This document shows, piece by piece, positions 11,222 to 23,070 of a stretch of 64,000 bases of DNA. The notes under the pieces are model-generated. The model was not told where the DNA came from. It ran no database searches and was given only the letters and a program-made list of their open reading frames with translations. Position 1 is the stretch's first letter; each line of letters begins with the position of its first letter. The position numbers and the translations under genes are program-made. This DNA comes from Chlorops oryzae (taxonomy: Eukaryota; Arthropoda; Insecta; Diptera; Chloropidae): the NCBI GenBank assembly GCA_020466095.1, contig CM035808.1, forward strand, positions 40,953,555-41,017,554, in the 5' to 3' direction.

Positions 11222-11824
11222 CCGAAGCCATACACGCTCAAATAAATTTGCAAACATGCTTGCAAGCACAGCATATTTTACCGTGTGTGGTGCTGCTTGC
11301 AAGCATCGTTTCATGTTTGACTAAAAATTTGAGCAAAATCAAAACATTTTGATTTTTTGGAGGAGTGGCCTAGTGTTTGAGAAAAAATTTCAGTATGTAT
11401 GGTGCTGCTTGCAAATATGCCGTGTAAAAATTCAGTTGAGTTCGGCCGTTGAAGAGCCAACACCTCTCCGAAAATGTCAATTCCGAATATTGAGGCATGT
11501 CAGGAATTTTTCAACAAAATGTAAAAAATTAAAATTAATTAAACAAAAAAAAATATATTAAAATATATCAAAAATATCATATTAAATTTTTTAAAATTTT
11601 AAATAAAATAAATTTGAAAAGAATGGCGAATTTGAAAATAAATTCCAAATATCATTTTCTTATTCGAACAGATTTTTTATTTAATATGTCGGCATCTTTC
11701 AACACTTATTTCTTCAAACTGCAAAATCAACTGATATTTGACATTTTGTTTAAGCGTGTATAGCAAGTGCTCAAACGTGCTTGCAAGCAAATTTGCAAGT
11801 TTGTTTGAGCGTGTACGGCTTCGG
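11222..11824. mobile_element. Harbinger-like MITE
   Basis: Inverted ends CCGAAGCCATACACGCTCAA and TTGAGCGTGTACGGCTTCGG, flanked by TAA (11219-11221 and 11825-11827), match the 3-bp TWA duplication of PIF/Harbinger. Subterminal TGCTTGCAAGCA words occur in both arms and in the interior. No transposase. Confidence 0.75.
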
Positions 11825-11921
11825 TAATGTATAGTAGTGTAGGGTAGGCTGTATATCCACAGTGTTGCATTAATGTTTTGTAATGTATGTATTTATTAAA
11901 AATATGTTAAATATGTTAGTC

Positions 11922-12080
11922 GAGAGTCAGACACACGAACAAATGTTCTGAAACAATTAAGTAAGTAGAGAAAGACGAGCGAAGAAAAAAGACGGTTGTT
12001 TGTTAAATGTTCTGCGCTTCTCTTTCTCCCTCATGCAATCAAATGGAATTGTTCCGAAACACGTTCTTGTGTCTGACTCT
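11922..12080. mobile_element. Short MITE with GAGAGTCAGACACA ends
   Basis: A roughly 160-bp inverted-repeat unit. The left arm GAGAGTCAGACACACGAAC and the right arm GTTCTTGTGTCTGACTCTC pair, with GTTTCGGAACAATTCC-like subterminal matches. Non-coding. Confidence 0.65.
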
Positions 12081-13261
12081 CAAGTTATTCATTGTTATAA
12101 TGACAAGATTTACACAGTAAGACATTTCGACAATGCGCCCGTTTACACGTAAAAGAGAAGGATTATAGCAACTCAAGGTAGAAACCATATATTACTATAT
12201 ATGTCATATGTCATATATGCAAGTCTCCAAACAATGGCAACACTACAACTGTCAAATTAGCATAGAAATCTAAAATCTATAGAACGCTATGCCATGCTAA
12301 TTTTTTGAAAGTCTGCTTTCATATATTTTCATACATTTTGATTTCTATGTGACAGATGGCACTGCGGCACAGTGCGTGAGTGTTTCTACCTTCATGCTTT
12401 ACCTGTGTATATGCAACGTCAAACCGAATTTACTAATATACTCTCTCATGCCTGATAAGCAAGCATTACAGTATGGGAAAGCCTGTCAAAATGCTATATG
12501 GCTCCAAATGGTGTGGTGAAGTTCAGTAAAAAAAAAACCGCTGACTGTCAAAAATAAGTCGAAGAACTTGCGATTTTTAAACATGCCGTAACATTATATT
12601 ATGACCCATTTTTAGGTAAAATTGAAGTTGCAAACAACAAAGTTGAGATGTGGTCTTTGAGGACCACATTCCGGTAAGAGGGTTAAGGTCTCGACGTGCG
12701 TTGGTTCATAGCATGCGATCGAAAGTATGCGATAGATCGCAAGTGGAGACTAGTGATGTTACGAATGTGGTTTTTTAGACATTCGCGAACGCGAATGCAA
12801 ATTCGAATATTTTTCGCCAATATTCGCGAATGCGAATGTTCAGTTTTAAATTAAGCGCCACTTATCTATGCTTCGTTATTGACATCTGACGTGCCTTGTA
12901 AGCCCCACATTTTTTTTTCTTAGAGTGTTGCCCTATGATAAAAAAAAAAAATAATTTAATTAATCTGTTTCCGTTAGGAAATAGATATTTTCGATACAAG
13001 TGTCGAAATGAAGCTTTTTTTGCACGATTGGTAAATGTTGTAAAACGAGGCGCAGCCGAGTTTTACAATACCACGAGTGCGAAAAAAACTGAGTTTCGAC
13101 ACGAGTGCCGAACAATATTTTATGCAATGAGATTTCAAACTAGATTTTAACCTAAATTTAAGAAAACGTTTTTTTTGTGAAGAAAATTTTTATTTTTATT
13201 TGACAGATTCATAATTTGAAATTCTTTATAATACAACTTCGTAGTATGCTCTGCTTATTTT

Positions 13262-13425
13262 TGCCTTGTATTTTTTGAAATGCGTGCATTTTGAAATTTA
13301 TTATTGCACACCTTGCCTTGTATTTTTTGAAATGCGTGCGTTTTGAAATTTATTATTTCACACCTTGCCTTGTATTTTTTGAAATGCGTGCGTTTTGAAA
13401 TTTATTATTGCACGCTTTGAAATTC
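13262..13425 (+). repeat. 52-bp tandem repeat, three units
   Basis: Units start GCCTTGTATTTTTTGAAATG near 13,262, 13,314 and 13,366 and differ by one or two bases. The array lies inside the long-TIR insert of the hAT element. Confidence 0.85.
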
Positions 13426-13498
13426 ATTACAAACCCTGGTAGTATGCCATGCTTTTTGTTTGTTTTAAAATTTTTTTTTATACTTTCTCAAATCTAGT

Positions 13499-13590
13499 GT
13501 CATAATATGCTTCATTATGATTTTAAAATCGACATCATAATAGGCCTATTATGATGTCGATTTTAAAATCATAATGAAGCATATTATGAC
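13499..13590. repeat. Perfect 92-bp palindrome
   Basis: Two 46-nt arms meet at AGGCCT with no spacer and no mismatch; the outer ends are GTCATAATATGCTTC and GAAGCATATTATGAC. It can extrude as a cruciform or fold as a hairpin. Confidence 0.95.
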
Positions 13591-14102
13591 TCGGCTGCGC
13601 CTCGTTTTACAACATTTACCACTCGTGCAAAAAAAAGCTTCATTTCGACACTTGTATCGAAAATATCTATTATTTTGTTTTCAAAGCCTTTTTGAATAAC
13701 TTTAAATATTGTCTTGAAATCCACAAATCAATACACATATCAAATCAATCTCCATAAAAGAAAAATATAACATCCATAGGATTTGTGTATTTTTCGGACG
13801 TTAATATTCGCATAAAATTTTGCGAATGCGAATACGAATGTCCAGAAATATGTGAATATTCGCAAATACGAATGCGAATCTTCGCAACATCACTAGTGGA
13901 GACCGCTCATGCCAGATGGTATGCGAGATATAGCTTGCGTTATCGCATGCCATCTATCGCTTGCGATGGGCAGTCACTTTTGAGTTTTTTTTTTATGTTG
14001 TTCTCTTTTCTGCAAGAATGGATTTACCCAGAATGTCGGGTTTTTTCTTTTTTGCTCTTGATTTAACAAATCTTGCATCCCTTTCAATGTTTTAGCGCTT
14101 CT

Positions 14103-14224
14103 ATCATATAGAACTATAGCTGCAACTTCGGCCAAATTTTGGCGCGTTATGGCATGATTTGGTGAAAAAGTTCAACTGTGGTGAACCACGCCATAAGCCG
14201 AAGTTGCAGCTATAGTTCTATATG
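14103..14224. mobile_element. Palindromic MITE (GCAGCTATAGTTCTATATGG family)
   Basis: Inverted ends CATATAGAACTATAGCTGCA / TGCAGCTATAGTTCTATATG surround the GGTGAAAAAGTTCAACTGTG core. Single-ended fragments of the same family occur near 3,045-3,120, 5,860-5,950 and 8,900-8,985. Confidence 0.7.
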
Positions 14225-14938
14225 GCTTCTATGCAGCGAAATTTCTCGCTGAATGCTATCTAAAAATGCTCATCGCATACCGAAATTTGCCCACTCAAAA
14301 AAATCTCTCTACCTGATGCCATCGCATACCATAAAATTTGACAGATGGTATGCGATGAACCATAGCACGTCGAGTCGCACTATAATGTCTGGCAGACATT
14401 TGACGTTTGTATAATCGCTATAAAAGGCTGTATGATGCTTGTAGTAGAAAAAAGACTCCGCACTGGAAAAACGAAATTTTTTGGAAGAAGTTCAACTAAA
14501 AGTACTGAGATTATTCGGAAATTTTGAAATTAAAGTTTCAAAACTCCTTTTATTTTATTTTTCAAATTTCTTCTTCCTCAGCAGTTAAATTTTTAGCAAT
14601 TATAAGGGCAGATTAAAATGCGAGTGCCATGTTATTTCTTTCAAAATCCAAGAGAATCGAAGAAAGACCTTGAAAAAGCCAAGAATTTTTATTTTTGACA
14701 CTGCTTTGCATCATGGAATGCCTGCAGGCAAACATGATAGTGTTAGGGCCGGCTCTCACGTGCTTGACAAGCATTTGCTGTGTCTGTTTTTTTCTAATAA
14801 TTTACGATTTTCGAATAATCATTTATCGAACGAACCCACCCATCTCTACTAGTTTCATCCGAAATTTGAAAATCATCGGCTGTTTAAGAATTTGAAGCAT
14901 TTTATATTCGATCAGATTTCTGTTTTCACTGCTTCGTA

Positions 14939-17900
14939 ATGGAATTCGATAAATCGAAAGAGAATATTCAACCTTTAGCAAATGGGCGCAATGCAAGCAT
15001 TCTGCAGGCTTCTATGTCTCACACGATCGAAGAGTTACTTGAACAAAGGCGGGAATTCGAAAAAGCAATAAACTCGTATGTCGGAAATGACCCGCTAGAA
15101 CCTTGGTATACATATATAAGTTGGATTGAACAAAGTTTTCCATCTGGCGGCAAGGAGTCTGGACTTATGGAAGTTTTAAGCAAATGTTTACGACGCTTTG
15201 AGAGTGAAGAATGTTATTATCAGGATCCACGAATGATAAAACTGTTTATAAAATTTGTAAGTAAACATAACTATGAAAATTGTGAGAAACTGAAACTTAA
15301 GTTTACTTAAACTTAAAGCTGTTACACTTTTTATGTGTTGGCTTCTATTTTGATCATACAATTAGATAATATTCTCTTAATTAGTAGTGTCCGACCGAAG
15401 GTTCGGCTTCGGTAATCGTGCGATAATCCGAGTGCAATTACTTAATCTCTTCGAGCTTCGGCTGGAAAAAGCCGAATATTTTATGCATTTTAATGGAAGT
15501 AAAAAAGTCACGATAGATTTTCAATTGCTTCATTGAGACCTTTTGACACTACGTGAATTATTGCCGTAAATTCTTCACTTTTTGGGCGAACTAAAGACGT
15601 GTTTAATCTTATGAACTTTCTAGGATATCGTAAATTCTACTTTTGCGAAAGCGAAAGAATTTAGAAATTTCGTTTTTTTGTGCTTGTCAAATGAATAAAG
15701 ACTGATTTTGTTTCCTTACTGTAAAATGTTTTGCATTCGGCTTCGGTCTTCGGCCGAAGTCTTCAACTCTGCCGATTGTTCGGCTTCGGCTAAAAATCCA
15801 CCTTCGGTCGGACACTATTATTTAGTTTAACGTTCATATTTTTTCTAAGCTTGATAGCCACAAGGACTCGTCAGAATGCTATCAACAGCTTTATAATGCT
15901 GGCATCGGTACTATGGTTGCTGATTTCTATATCGCATGGGCATATTGTTACGATTCCATTGGCCAGATGCGAAAGGCTGACGAAATTCTTCGTCGAGGAA
16001 TAGAATGCCGCGCTCAGCCCTTGGCTGAACTTAAAGAAGCGCATCAGCATTTTAGTTTGGTTGTAGCACAACGTACACTCTACAAGGATAATCAGGATAC
16101 ATTACAAGATACAAATCGTCAGATTGAAGAAAGACGCTTAGCACTTTCCTCGTTACGAGGATATCGTGATCGAAATTGTAAAGGCCAAATAGGAAGCATA
16201 CGAACGGGAATGGCAATTTTGAGTTTTAAGCCCGGTACCGTTGCAGTAAGTCCAATTATTCGTATTTCCAGATATTAAGTTAATCAATTTATATACAATA
16301 GGATGGGACTAATCGTGTTGGCCAAAGTTCATCGAAATCACGTGTGAATGTGAGTGTCCTAGCAGATGAAAATGCAAATGAAAACTTTAATTTAGCTGAA
16401 AACACGTACGAGTTGGCAGCAGATTCAAAAGAGATGCCGTCCTCTTCCGTAGTTCGCTCCATAGTGGATAAAGCACGTCATCAGGAAAACGAACGTGATC
16501 CTGGACCATGGAATAAAGTTAATGATAAAAATAATAAAAAACAATTAATACGTCAAAAGAAAGTAGTACATAATCTTTGCTTTAACATACACGAAGACAG
16601 AACACAAGATGGGAGTGAAAATCAAAATGAAAACGAAAGTTCAATTGATTACGAACAAATTGTTTTAACCGAAGCAGAACAAAACTACAATAAGCCTTTT
16701 AAATATCCGCCAAACTTTGTAAGTAAAAATCGTCCACAACCGGAATGGATACTGCCAATTACGACCGAATGTCAACCTGATGGGCAGTCACTACCATGTT
16801 ATAATAAATGCATGATATATCCAAGACCAAATCGAGAATTTCAAAGTGAAGAGCTACAGGCATATCTTTACTATAAAAAACGTGGCATAACAAATACCTT
16901 CACCCAACGTTATAAAAGCGTATGGGGCAATGATATAACAGTTCCAATTCGTCTATATCCAAATTTTGCACGTACATCTCGGAAACAAGAGCTTTCAGAA
17001 GTTGACAAATTCTTTGTGCCACCAACGCACGAAGGCTTGGATAAACTTGTTGTCCCACTCAAAGAAATCTATAACATCGAAAAAGAGGAAGAATTTCAAA
17101 ACGAAGAGCTTATGGAATCTAAAATGCGAAAAGCAGTAAGTGAAACTGTAATTGAACTTGAGGATATGGATGAAACAATGTGCGCTAGTAGCAATAATGA
17201 GCAAGTGCAACGACGCAAGAGTTTCTTTCCCACCCGCCGATCACTGGCAATAAGGAGCATTATAGCAGCCAAAATGCATAATGAATCAAACGAACGGAGC
17301 TTACAATCGTCAATACATGAGGAAATAAATAAGAGTACAACTTATCCTGATGAAGTTCCGAAAGCAAAAACGTATGTAGCTTGTAAAGAGGCAACAAGTG
17401 TTGTAGAAAAAGCAGGAACTACTGTTGAAAATTCGGATAGTGATTTTCATTTTAAAACACCAGCTTTACCAACTAAAATAGTTAAACCGACTTCCGAAAT
17501 CCAAGTTACTGAATCGCCAGCTCTAAGCAATCTACCATTCGAGATTTATGTTGAAGATGACGTAAGGATCGAGAAACCAGCGCCACTAGTATTCGATGTT
17601 GATGAAACGTTTTCAACTCAAGTTTTTAATAACTTTATTAAAACTCAATCCGCTAGTACACCAAAACCTACACAAAAATTCTTAAAACACGATTTCGGGA
17701 ATTCTGATGAGATGGCGTCCTCTGCACAGATTGCAACAATCGTAGGAAATGCAACAACAGAAACAGCCACTTCCAGTCCAGTTGATGTGCCAACTAATTC
17801 ATACTCGCCATTGTTACGAAAACAACTCTCCACCATTCTCGAAACTTCAGAGCATGGAGCACACTCAACTGGCACGTCAAGCAAATCGACAAATGGTTCG

Positions 17901-20630
17901 CAGGAATCCGAATTGTCGGAAGCAGCCACAAATCTCGTCCAACACCAGAATATGTGCAACACGCAAGCCGAAATGACAGCTAAGCCATCGAATTGCCAAT
18001 CAACGTTGAGATGTGAAACTGAATCGCTTGATGATTTAACTATTGACTCTGAGAGATTAATTGCACGTCCAAATCAAAAACCAACACCATTTCTAATCTA
18101 CGTTGATGAAACGGAAACTTTGCTTCAAATGCCCAAAGCTGAATCCGACGTTACTACTTCTCCTGCTACTGGGAAATTTGATCGGATGATTGAACGTGAA
18201 GATATGGTTGGAACTTGTTATTCGGATCACTCAATGCGTTTTCAAGATGATAAAACGGAAACGGTTACGAAAATGGTTGCTCCTTATCTTTTCCAAGATG
18301 ATAAAACTGGAACCATACCAAAGCTACATGATAGCATTTATCCAATAAATTCTATACCCACAACCGTACAGCATATAAAAAATACTTCAAACGCTTTAAC
18401 TTCTACAATAACACAAACATGCTTCAAACCCGTAGAAAATGATGATTACCTTGAAGACTTTCGCAAATCGCCAGCTAAAATTGGTGGCAAATTTCATTTT
18501 CATGAGGCAGTCTCTTCATTGATGGTAAATCATAAGAAGCACACAATCTCAGGTCTTGAAACTGTTCAAAATACCTCAAAAGGCATTGATAAGGCAAATT
18601 CTGAATTAGATTTCTTGAATTTCTTTGAAAATGATTCGGTAAATTATGATGGATCAAATCAAACCAAAACTTTAGTTACTAATTCAACAGGTTATGGAAA
18701 TTCGAACATGAAAAGTGTCGAAAAAAACATTGGAAACTCATTTTTCCCAGAACTTTCCCTAATAGCTGAAAGAAATCCTCATACGAGCTCCGATTCGAGT
18801 AAAGAAGATTTGAAAAATATTAAAAAGGCTCAGAATGCAACAAACGTTAAAAAGGAAGAGGAAAATAATTTTTCTCTATCGGAATTCTCGTTCATTGCAG
18901 AATCTCAACCATTAAATAAAAGCGTAGCGAAACCATTCAAACAAACTGACAGTTCCTGTAATTCTGTTATAGCTAAAACAACTCAAGATTCGAGCACTGA
19001 AGCAATGCAAAAGGATCAGAAACGAGAAGACAGTAACTTAGCACAAAAAAGCATTAATATGCCTAAAATCAATCTTCAGAAATCGTTTCTACCTAGTATT
19101 TCCATCATTGACGATTCGTTGAGAGCTTGCGAAAAAGAAAACTCTCCCATTGTTACATGCCAACCGCCTTCTCTACGAGTGGCAAAAGAGCAGCACACAC
19201 GAACGTCACACATTCCGAAACCGTCATCGATTAAAAAACATTTTAACGACTCGGGTAAGAGAGCAGATGTAAAACACCATAAGACTGTTTTCGACATATC
19301 CAAAGATAATTCCTTCATACCAGAAACCCAAGAAATTTCAATGGATAACATTGAATCTAATCAAAAAAGTCAAAGAACACTCATTCAAGTTGATAAAAAA
19401 TGCAGTAGTAGTTCTAATTCTTTAAAGGAATATTCAAAGGAGAGAGAATTAAACGAGCAAAGCACAGTCAAGAACAAAAATTCTCTGGCGGCACCTATTT
19501 TTGAATTAAATGCCGAAACTGAAATGTTTTCTACCGGCATAAGTATGATTAAAAATTCTACAATGAGAAACTCACAACCTCAAAGGCCACCATCATTGTT
19601 GAAATCAAACTCGGAAGCAACAAATTCAGAATTAGAAAACTGCAATCGAATCAAAGAACAACAGTTTAAATCAACTTACCTTGATAACGATATGAGTATT
19701 TACTTCAAACACACACCCCGTACACCAGTTTTGCAAATACATGATAAATCTTGGTCATCGGACAGTGAAGATGCCGGCCATTACGGTTTTGAATGCGAAT
19801 ACTTACATCATGAAATCGATTTGAATGAAACAAATCAACGTGTTCACGATATATGTAAAGATGAAAATGTAAACCCTTTCAATCCGGATTTACTTAACGC
19901 TCTTTTGGATAAAATTGATTTTGTAAACTCATTGAATAATTTAAAAAATACAAACCTTGTTGCTAGAATACCACGGTTAAAAACAAATTCAGCTTTCAAC
20001 GTTGGCCGTGTGGATTTTAAGGTAACAAAATTGATTGCTGAAGGCGCTTATGGAACAGTTTTTCGGTAAGTACCAAACGAAGATTGAGAGTCCGTTTGGT
20101 CAAACAGATTACTTTAAGTCATATTCTTTTAAGTTTTCTTGTAGTTTTCATTTGTTTTATTTTTGATTTATTATTTTGTACTTATATTACTTTTCTATTT
20201 ATTTTCTTTTTTCAAGTGGTGTGGAAAAGCGTACCGGGAAGGAATATGCTTTTAAACAAGAACGGCCACCAAATTACTGGGAATATTATATTTGCCTTGA
20301 AGTACGAAATCGAATAGTTAACAAAGAACTGGTAAGTGCATTTATGATGTATCTACTCTTTTTCTTAGTTTCATTAAATATTTTTACCTATCTTACAGTT
20401 GAAGTTAAGTTTTTCAAATAAAAAATAAATCTTTCCACAAAAAAAAAAACTTTTCAATCCCCTATTCAAAGCAATTTCAGTATATTTTTTCGAGCTGAAA
20501 ATTAACATTAAATTTCACTAGAGTTCTTCATTCATTCATTCTCTCTCTCTCTCTCTCTCTCCTCTCCCTCCTCTCTCTCCTCCTCTCTCTCCCTCCTCTC
20601 TCTCTCCCTCCCTCTCCTCTCTCTCTCTCC

Positions 20631-20685
<55 letters not shown>

Positions 20686-20687
20686 CC

Positions 20688-20723
<36 letters not shown>

Positions 20724-20735
20724 CTCTCTCTCTCT

Positions 20736-20768
<33 letters not shown>

Positions 20769-20895
20769 CCTCCCTCTCCTCTCTCTCTCTCTCTCTCTCT
20801 CTCCTCTCTCCCTCTCTCTCTCTCCTCCTCTCTCTCCTTCTCTCTCTCCTCTCCTCTCTCTCTCTCTCCCTCTCTTTCTCCTCTCTTTCTCTCCT

Positions 20896-20957
<62 letters not shown>

Positions 20958-21039
20958 TCCTCTCTCTCTCTCTCTCTCTTCTCCCTCTCTCTCTCTCCTC
21001 TCTCTCTCCTCTCCTCTCTCTCTTCTCTCTCTCTCTTCT

Positions 21040-21075
<36 letters not shown>

Positions 21076-22917
21076 ACTTCGTTGCCTTATTTTTTTAAAT
21101 TGTGAGAACATTTTATAAAATATCGATCAGAATCTAAAGCTGTCAATTTAGACATGTCCGTCTTTCCGTCTGTGGAATTTTATGCGTAAGCATGTTAGGC
21201 CCAGAGGATGATCCAAAATTAAACTGGGCCTGTTCTGCCCGTTGATACGGCCACAAATTAAATAAATGCGTATTATGGGACATTCTTTATGACTCGGAGA
21301 ACAACTTTTTACACCTTTCATTGATATGACGCTGGGGAAGGACTAGGACAGACATATAATCCAATAAAACTGGCGCGTCCTCTCACAGCCACGGCCACAA
21401 ATAATGGTTTATCGTAAATTCCGATTGAAAGGCGCAAGAGAAAATTCAAATTCAAAATATAGATTGTAGGAAGTTGTATGCAAATTTTTCATAACTTTCT
21501 TACGGAGAGGCGTATGAGGCTTAAATTCGAAACTTAGGTTGACCATGACGAAGTCATGAAAGTATATAAAGGATTGCTTCGATGTTAACATTAATCCATT
21601 TATACCTGGGCTGGCATATGTAATATACACAATTTGTAGTTTATTCCGCCCTAACCTAAAAAATTCATCGGAAAGGTAAAAAATACATAATTTCCTTACA
21701 TTTGCCAACGTGTTTTCTTAGATTTATTATATACATATTTTACAGTATTTTATTATAAAGTACCAATGTGCATGCATGGATCTTCTTATAGATCACGATA
21801 GCTTTGTCTGAACCTCAGCACTTATATTCATCATTTTTTTTAAAACATTCGACATTTCATTTGCAATTTATTGTTATTATTGTCAGCTGTGAGCAATCAC
21901 AAAATAGGCATGGGTAAAAACCATCGTTATAGACTTGTAATGCATATTTTTTACCTATCGTCTCATAGATCAATTTTCAATTTCTGAAATAACTACATTT
22001 TGTGTAGTTTAGTCGTGTATTTTATGTAGAATATAAATAAACTACATAAATTACATTTTTTTTTTTTTTTGAACTTGTAGTTTTACCAACCCAGATTTAC
22101 ACAAATATTGTCAATAATTCTAAAAGAAACTTTTTTCTTAAATCTTAAAGCTTACCGGCTTTATGCAAATAGATTACGCACTGATTGGAAATAACGCAAG
22201 CATATTTGTATCGTCGCTCTCAACGTACGGCTCATTAATTGTTGTGTGCAATAAAATCAAGAAGCATACTCTAAAAAACGTCGATGAGTACGTAGTCATG
22301 CACTTGACATGTGAATTACTGGAAATCATGGATCATTTACACTCAACCAGCATAATTCATGCTGATATAAAGGCAGACAATTTTCTGCTGATGAAAAAGT
22401 GAGCATACAATTTGAAAAATATTGTAAACTTTTGTACATTTAAGACTTTAATTTTTGCTCCTCTTCCAGATTGGTGTACAACGGCAAAGAGCCATCATTG
22501 CAATTGATCGATTTTGGAGTTTCAATTGATATGAGACTTTTTAAACCAAATCAGACTTTCACCTTCGTACACAATGATGTCGCATTCAAATGTGTCGAAA
22601 TGCGTGAAAATCGCCCATGGACCTTCCAATTGGATCTATATGGTCTGGCTGGTATAATACACGTTCTGCTTTTTGGAAAGTACATGGATATTGAAAAGCG
22701 TGATGATAAATACATATGGATGCCAACAACGCACATGCCCCGCTATATAAATAAAGTATTATGGGAGTCTATTTTTCGGGCATTGCTCAATATAAGAGAT
22801 TGCAAGAACATGCCTAATCTTCAACAATTGCGATCAATGATTAAAGAAGAGATAGCCGAAAAGGAACGCTATGTAATAAGCAAAATCGCTGAATTTAACA
22901 AAGCACTCAATTCTTGA
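14939..22917 (+). CDS. BubR1: BubR1 / Mad3-type spindle checkpoint kinase, complete
   Basis: Six exons: 14939-15256, 15850-16245, 16302-20065, 20217-20331, 22151-22398 and 22470-22917. All have GT-AG borders and compatible phases, and encode 1,762 aa. The protein is part of the mitotic checkpoint complex that blocks APC/C-Cdc20 at unattached kinetochores. Visible parts: KEN box (residues 7-9) in the Mad3 N-terminus; TPR-like Mad3 region (about 40-200); GLEBS-like Bub3-binding motif near 408-434; ABBA-like FEIYVE (651) and FLIYVD (835); KARD-like LSTILE (747), matching the LxxIxE motif bound by PP2A-B56; and a C-terminal kinase with loop AEGAYGTVF, K1506, HADIKADN (D1603, N1608) and DFG (D1628). 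It is longer than I recall for the Drosophila protein (about 1,460 aa), mainly in the disordered middle. The preserved catalytic residues differ from the vertebrate BUBR1 pseudokinase. Confidence 0.95.
15385..15817. mobile_element. hAT-type MITE in BubR1 intron 1
   Basis: Ends TAGTGTCCGACCGAAGGT and ACCTTCGGTCGGACACTA, with flanks TTAATTAG (15377-15384) and TTATTTAG (15818-15825), an 8-bp duplication with one change. The right end lies about 30 bp before the exon 2 acceptor, so it may have altered the branch-point region. Confidence 0.8.
20531..21075 (+). repeat. CT/GA microsatellite in BubR1 intron 4
   Basis: About 545 bp of CT dinucleotides with occasional CCT, CCCT and TTCT interruptions. 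It starts with ATTCATTC and ends at CTCGACTTCG. The complementary strand is an uninterrupted Arg/Glu reading frame only because GA repeats cannot form stops. Confidence 0.97.
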
Positions 22918-22922
22918 AGATT

Positions 22923-22928
22923 AATAAA
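22923..22928 (+). terminator. BubR1 polyadenylation signal
   Basis: AATAAA lies six bases after the BubR1 TGA stop. This implies a very short 3' UTR unless later signals are also used. Confidence 0.6.
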
Positions 22929-23070
22929 GATTATTACATTTATTTACAAATTCATTTTTTAAAAGCTTGTATTCTTTTCAACATTTATAAGTGAATTTCA
23001 TTATTAATGCAAAAAACATAACATTAATCTTATATTTTTTCACCATCTTTATATAGATTGCGTGTGTTTC

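Larger units (their letters stand above)
12751..13895. mobile_element. hAT-type element containing a long-TIR insert and a perfect palindrome
   Basis: Termini TAGTGATGTTACGAA and TTCGCAACATCACTA with an exact 8-bp duplication GTGGAGAC (12743-12750 and 13896-13903). Inside lies a second inverted-repeat unit (about 12,977-13,675) with arms near 80-95 bp. That unit encloses three 52-bp direct repeats and a 92-bp perfect palindrome. No transposase ORF. A related hAT end (CGAATATTCGCAACATCACT) recurs near 33,735. Confidence 0.8.
12690..14372. mobile_element. Outer MITE carrying two nested insertions
   Basis: The ends TCGACGTGCGTTGGTTCATA and (inverted) TCGACGTGCTATGGTTCATC enclose repeated GCATGCGAT / ATCGCATACC words. 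The unit is interrupted by a hAT element at 12,751-13,895 and by a 120-bp palindromic MITE at 14,103-14,224, which together make up most of its length. Confidence 0.6.
10661..14938. other. Intergenic region between divergent Roquin and BubR1
   Basis: Both flanking genes are transcribed outwards from here, so their promoters should lie in it. The proximal parts (10,661-11,221 and 14,375-14,938) are AT-rich without a recognisable element. No TATA box was firmly identified. The middle is filled by MITEs listed separately, and a short TIR pair (GGTAGAAAC / GTTTCTACC) spans about 12,180-12,393. The sequence at 12,492-12,612 is repeated at 55,335-55,442. Confidence 0.7.

Noticed and set aside
13262..13425. 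CRISPR-like array (three 52-bp units)
   Set aside because: The units are contiguous direct repeats without unique spacers in a eukaryotic transposon.
20536..21111. 191-codon Arg/Glu reading frame on the minus strand
   Set aside because: It is the translation of a GA/CT microsatellite in a BubR1 intron; dinucleotide GA repeats cannot produce stops, so openness carries no information.
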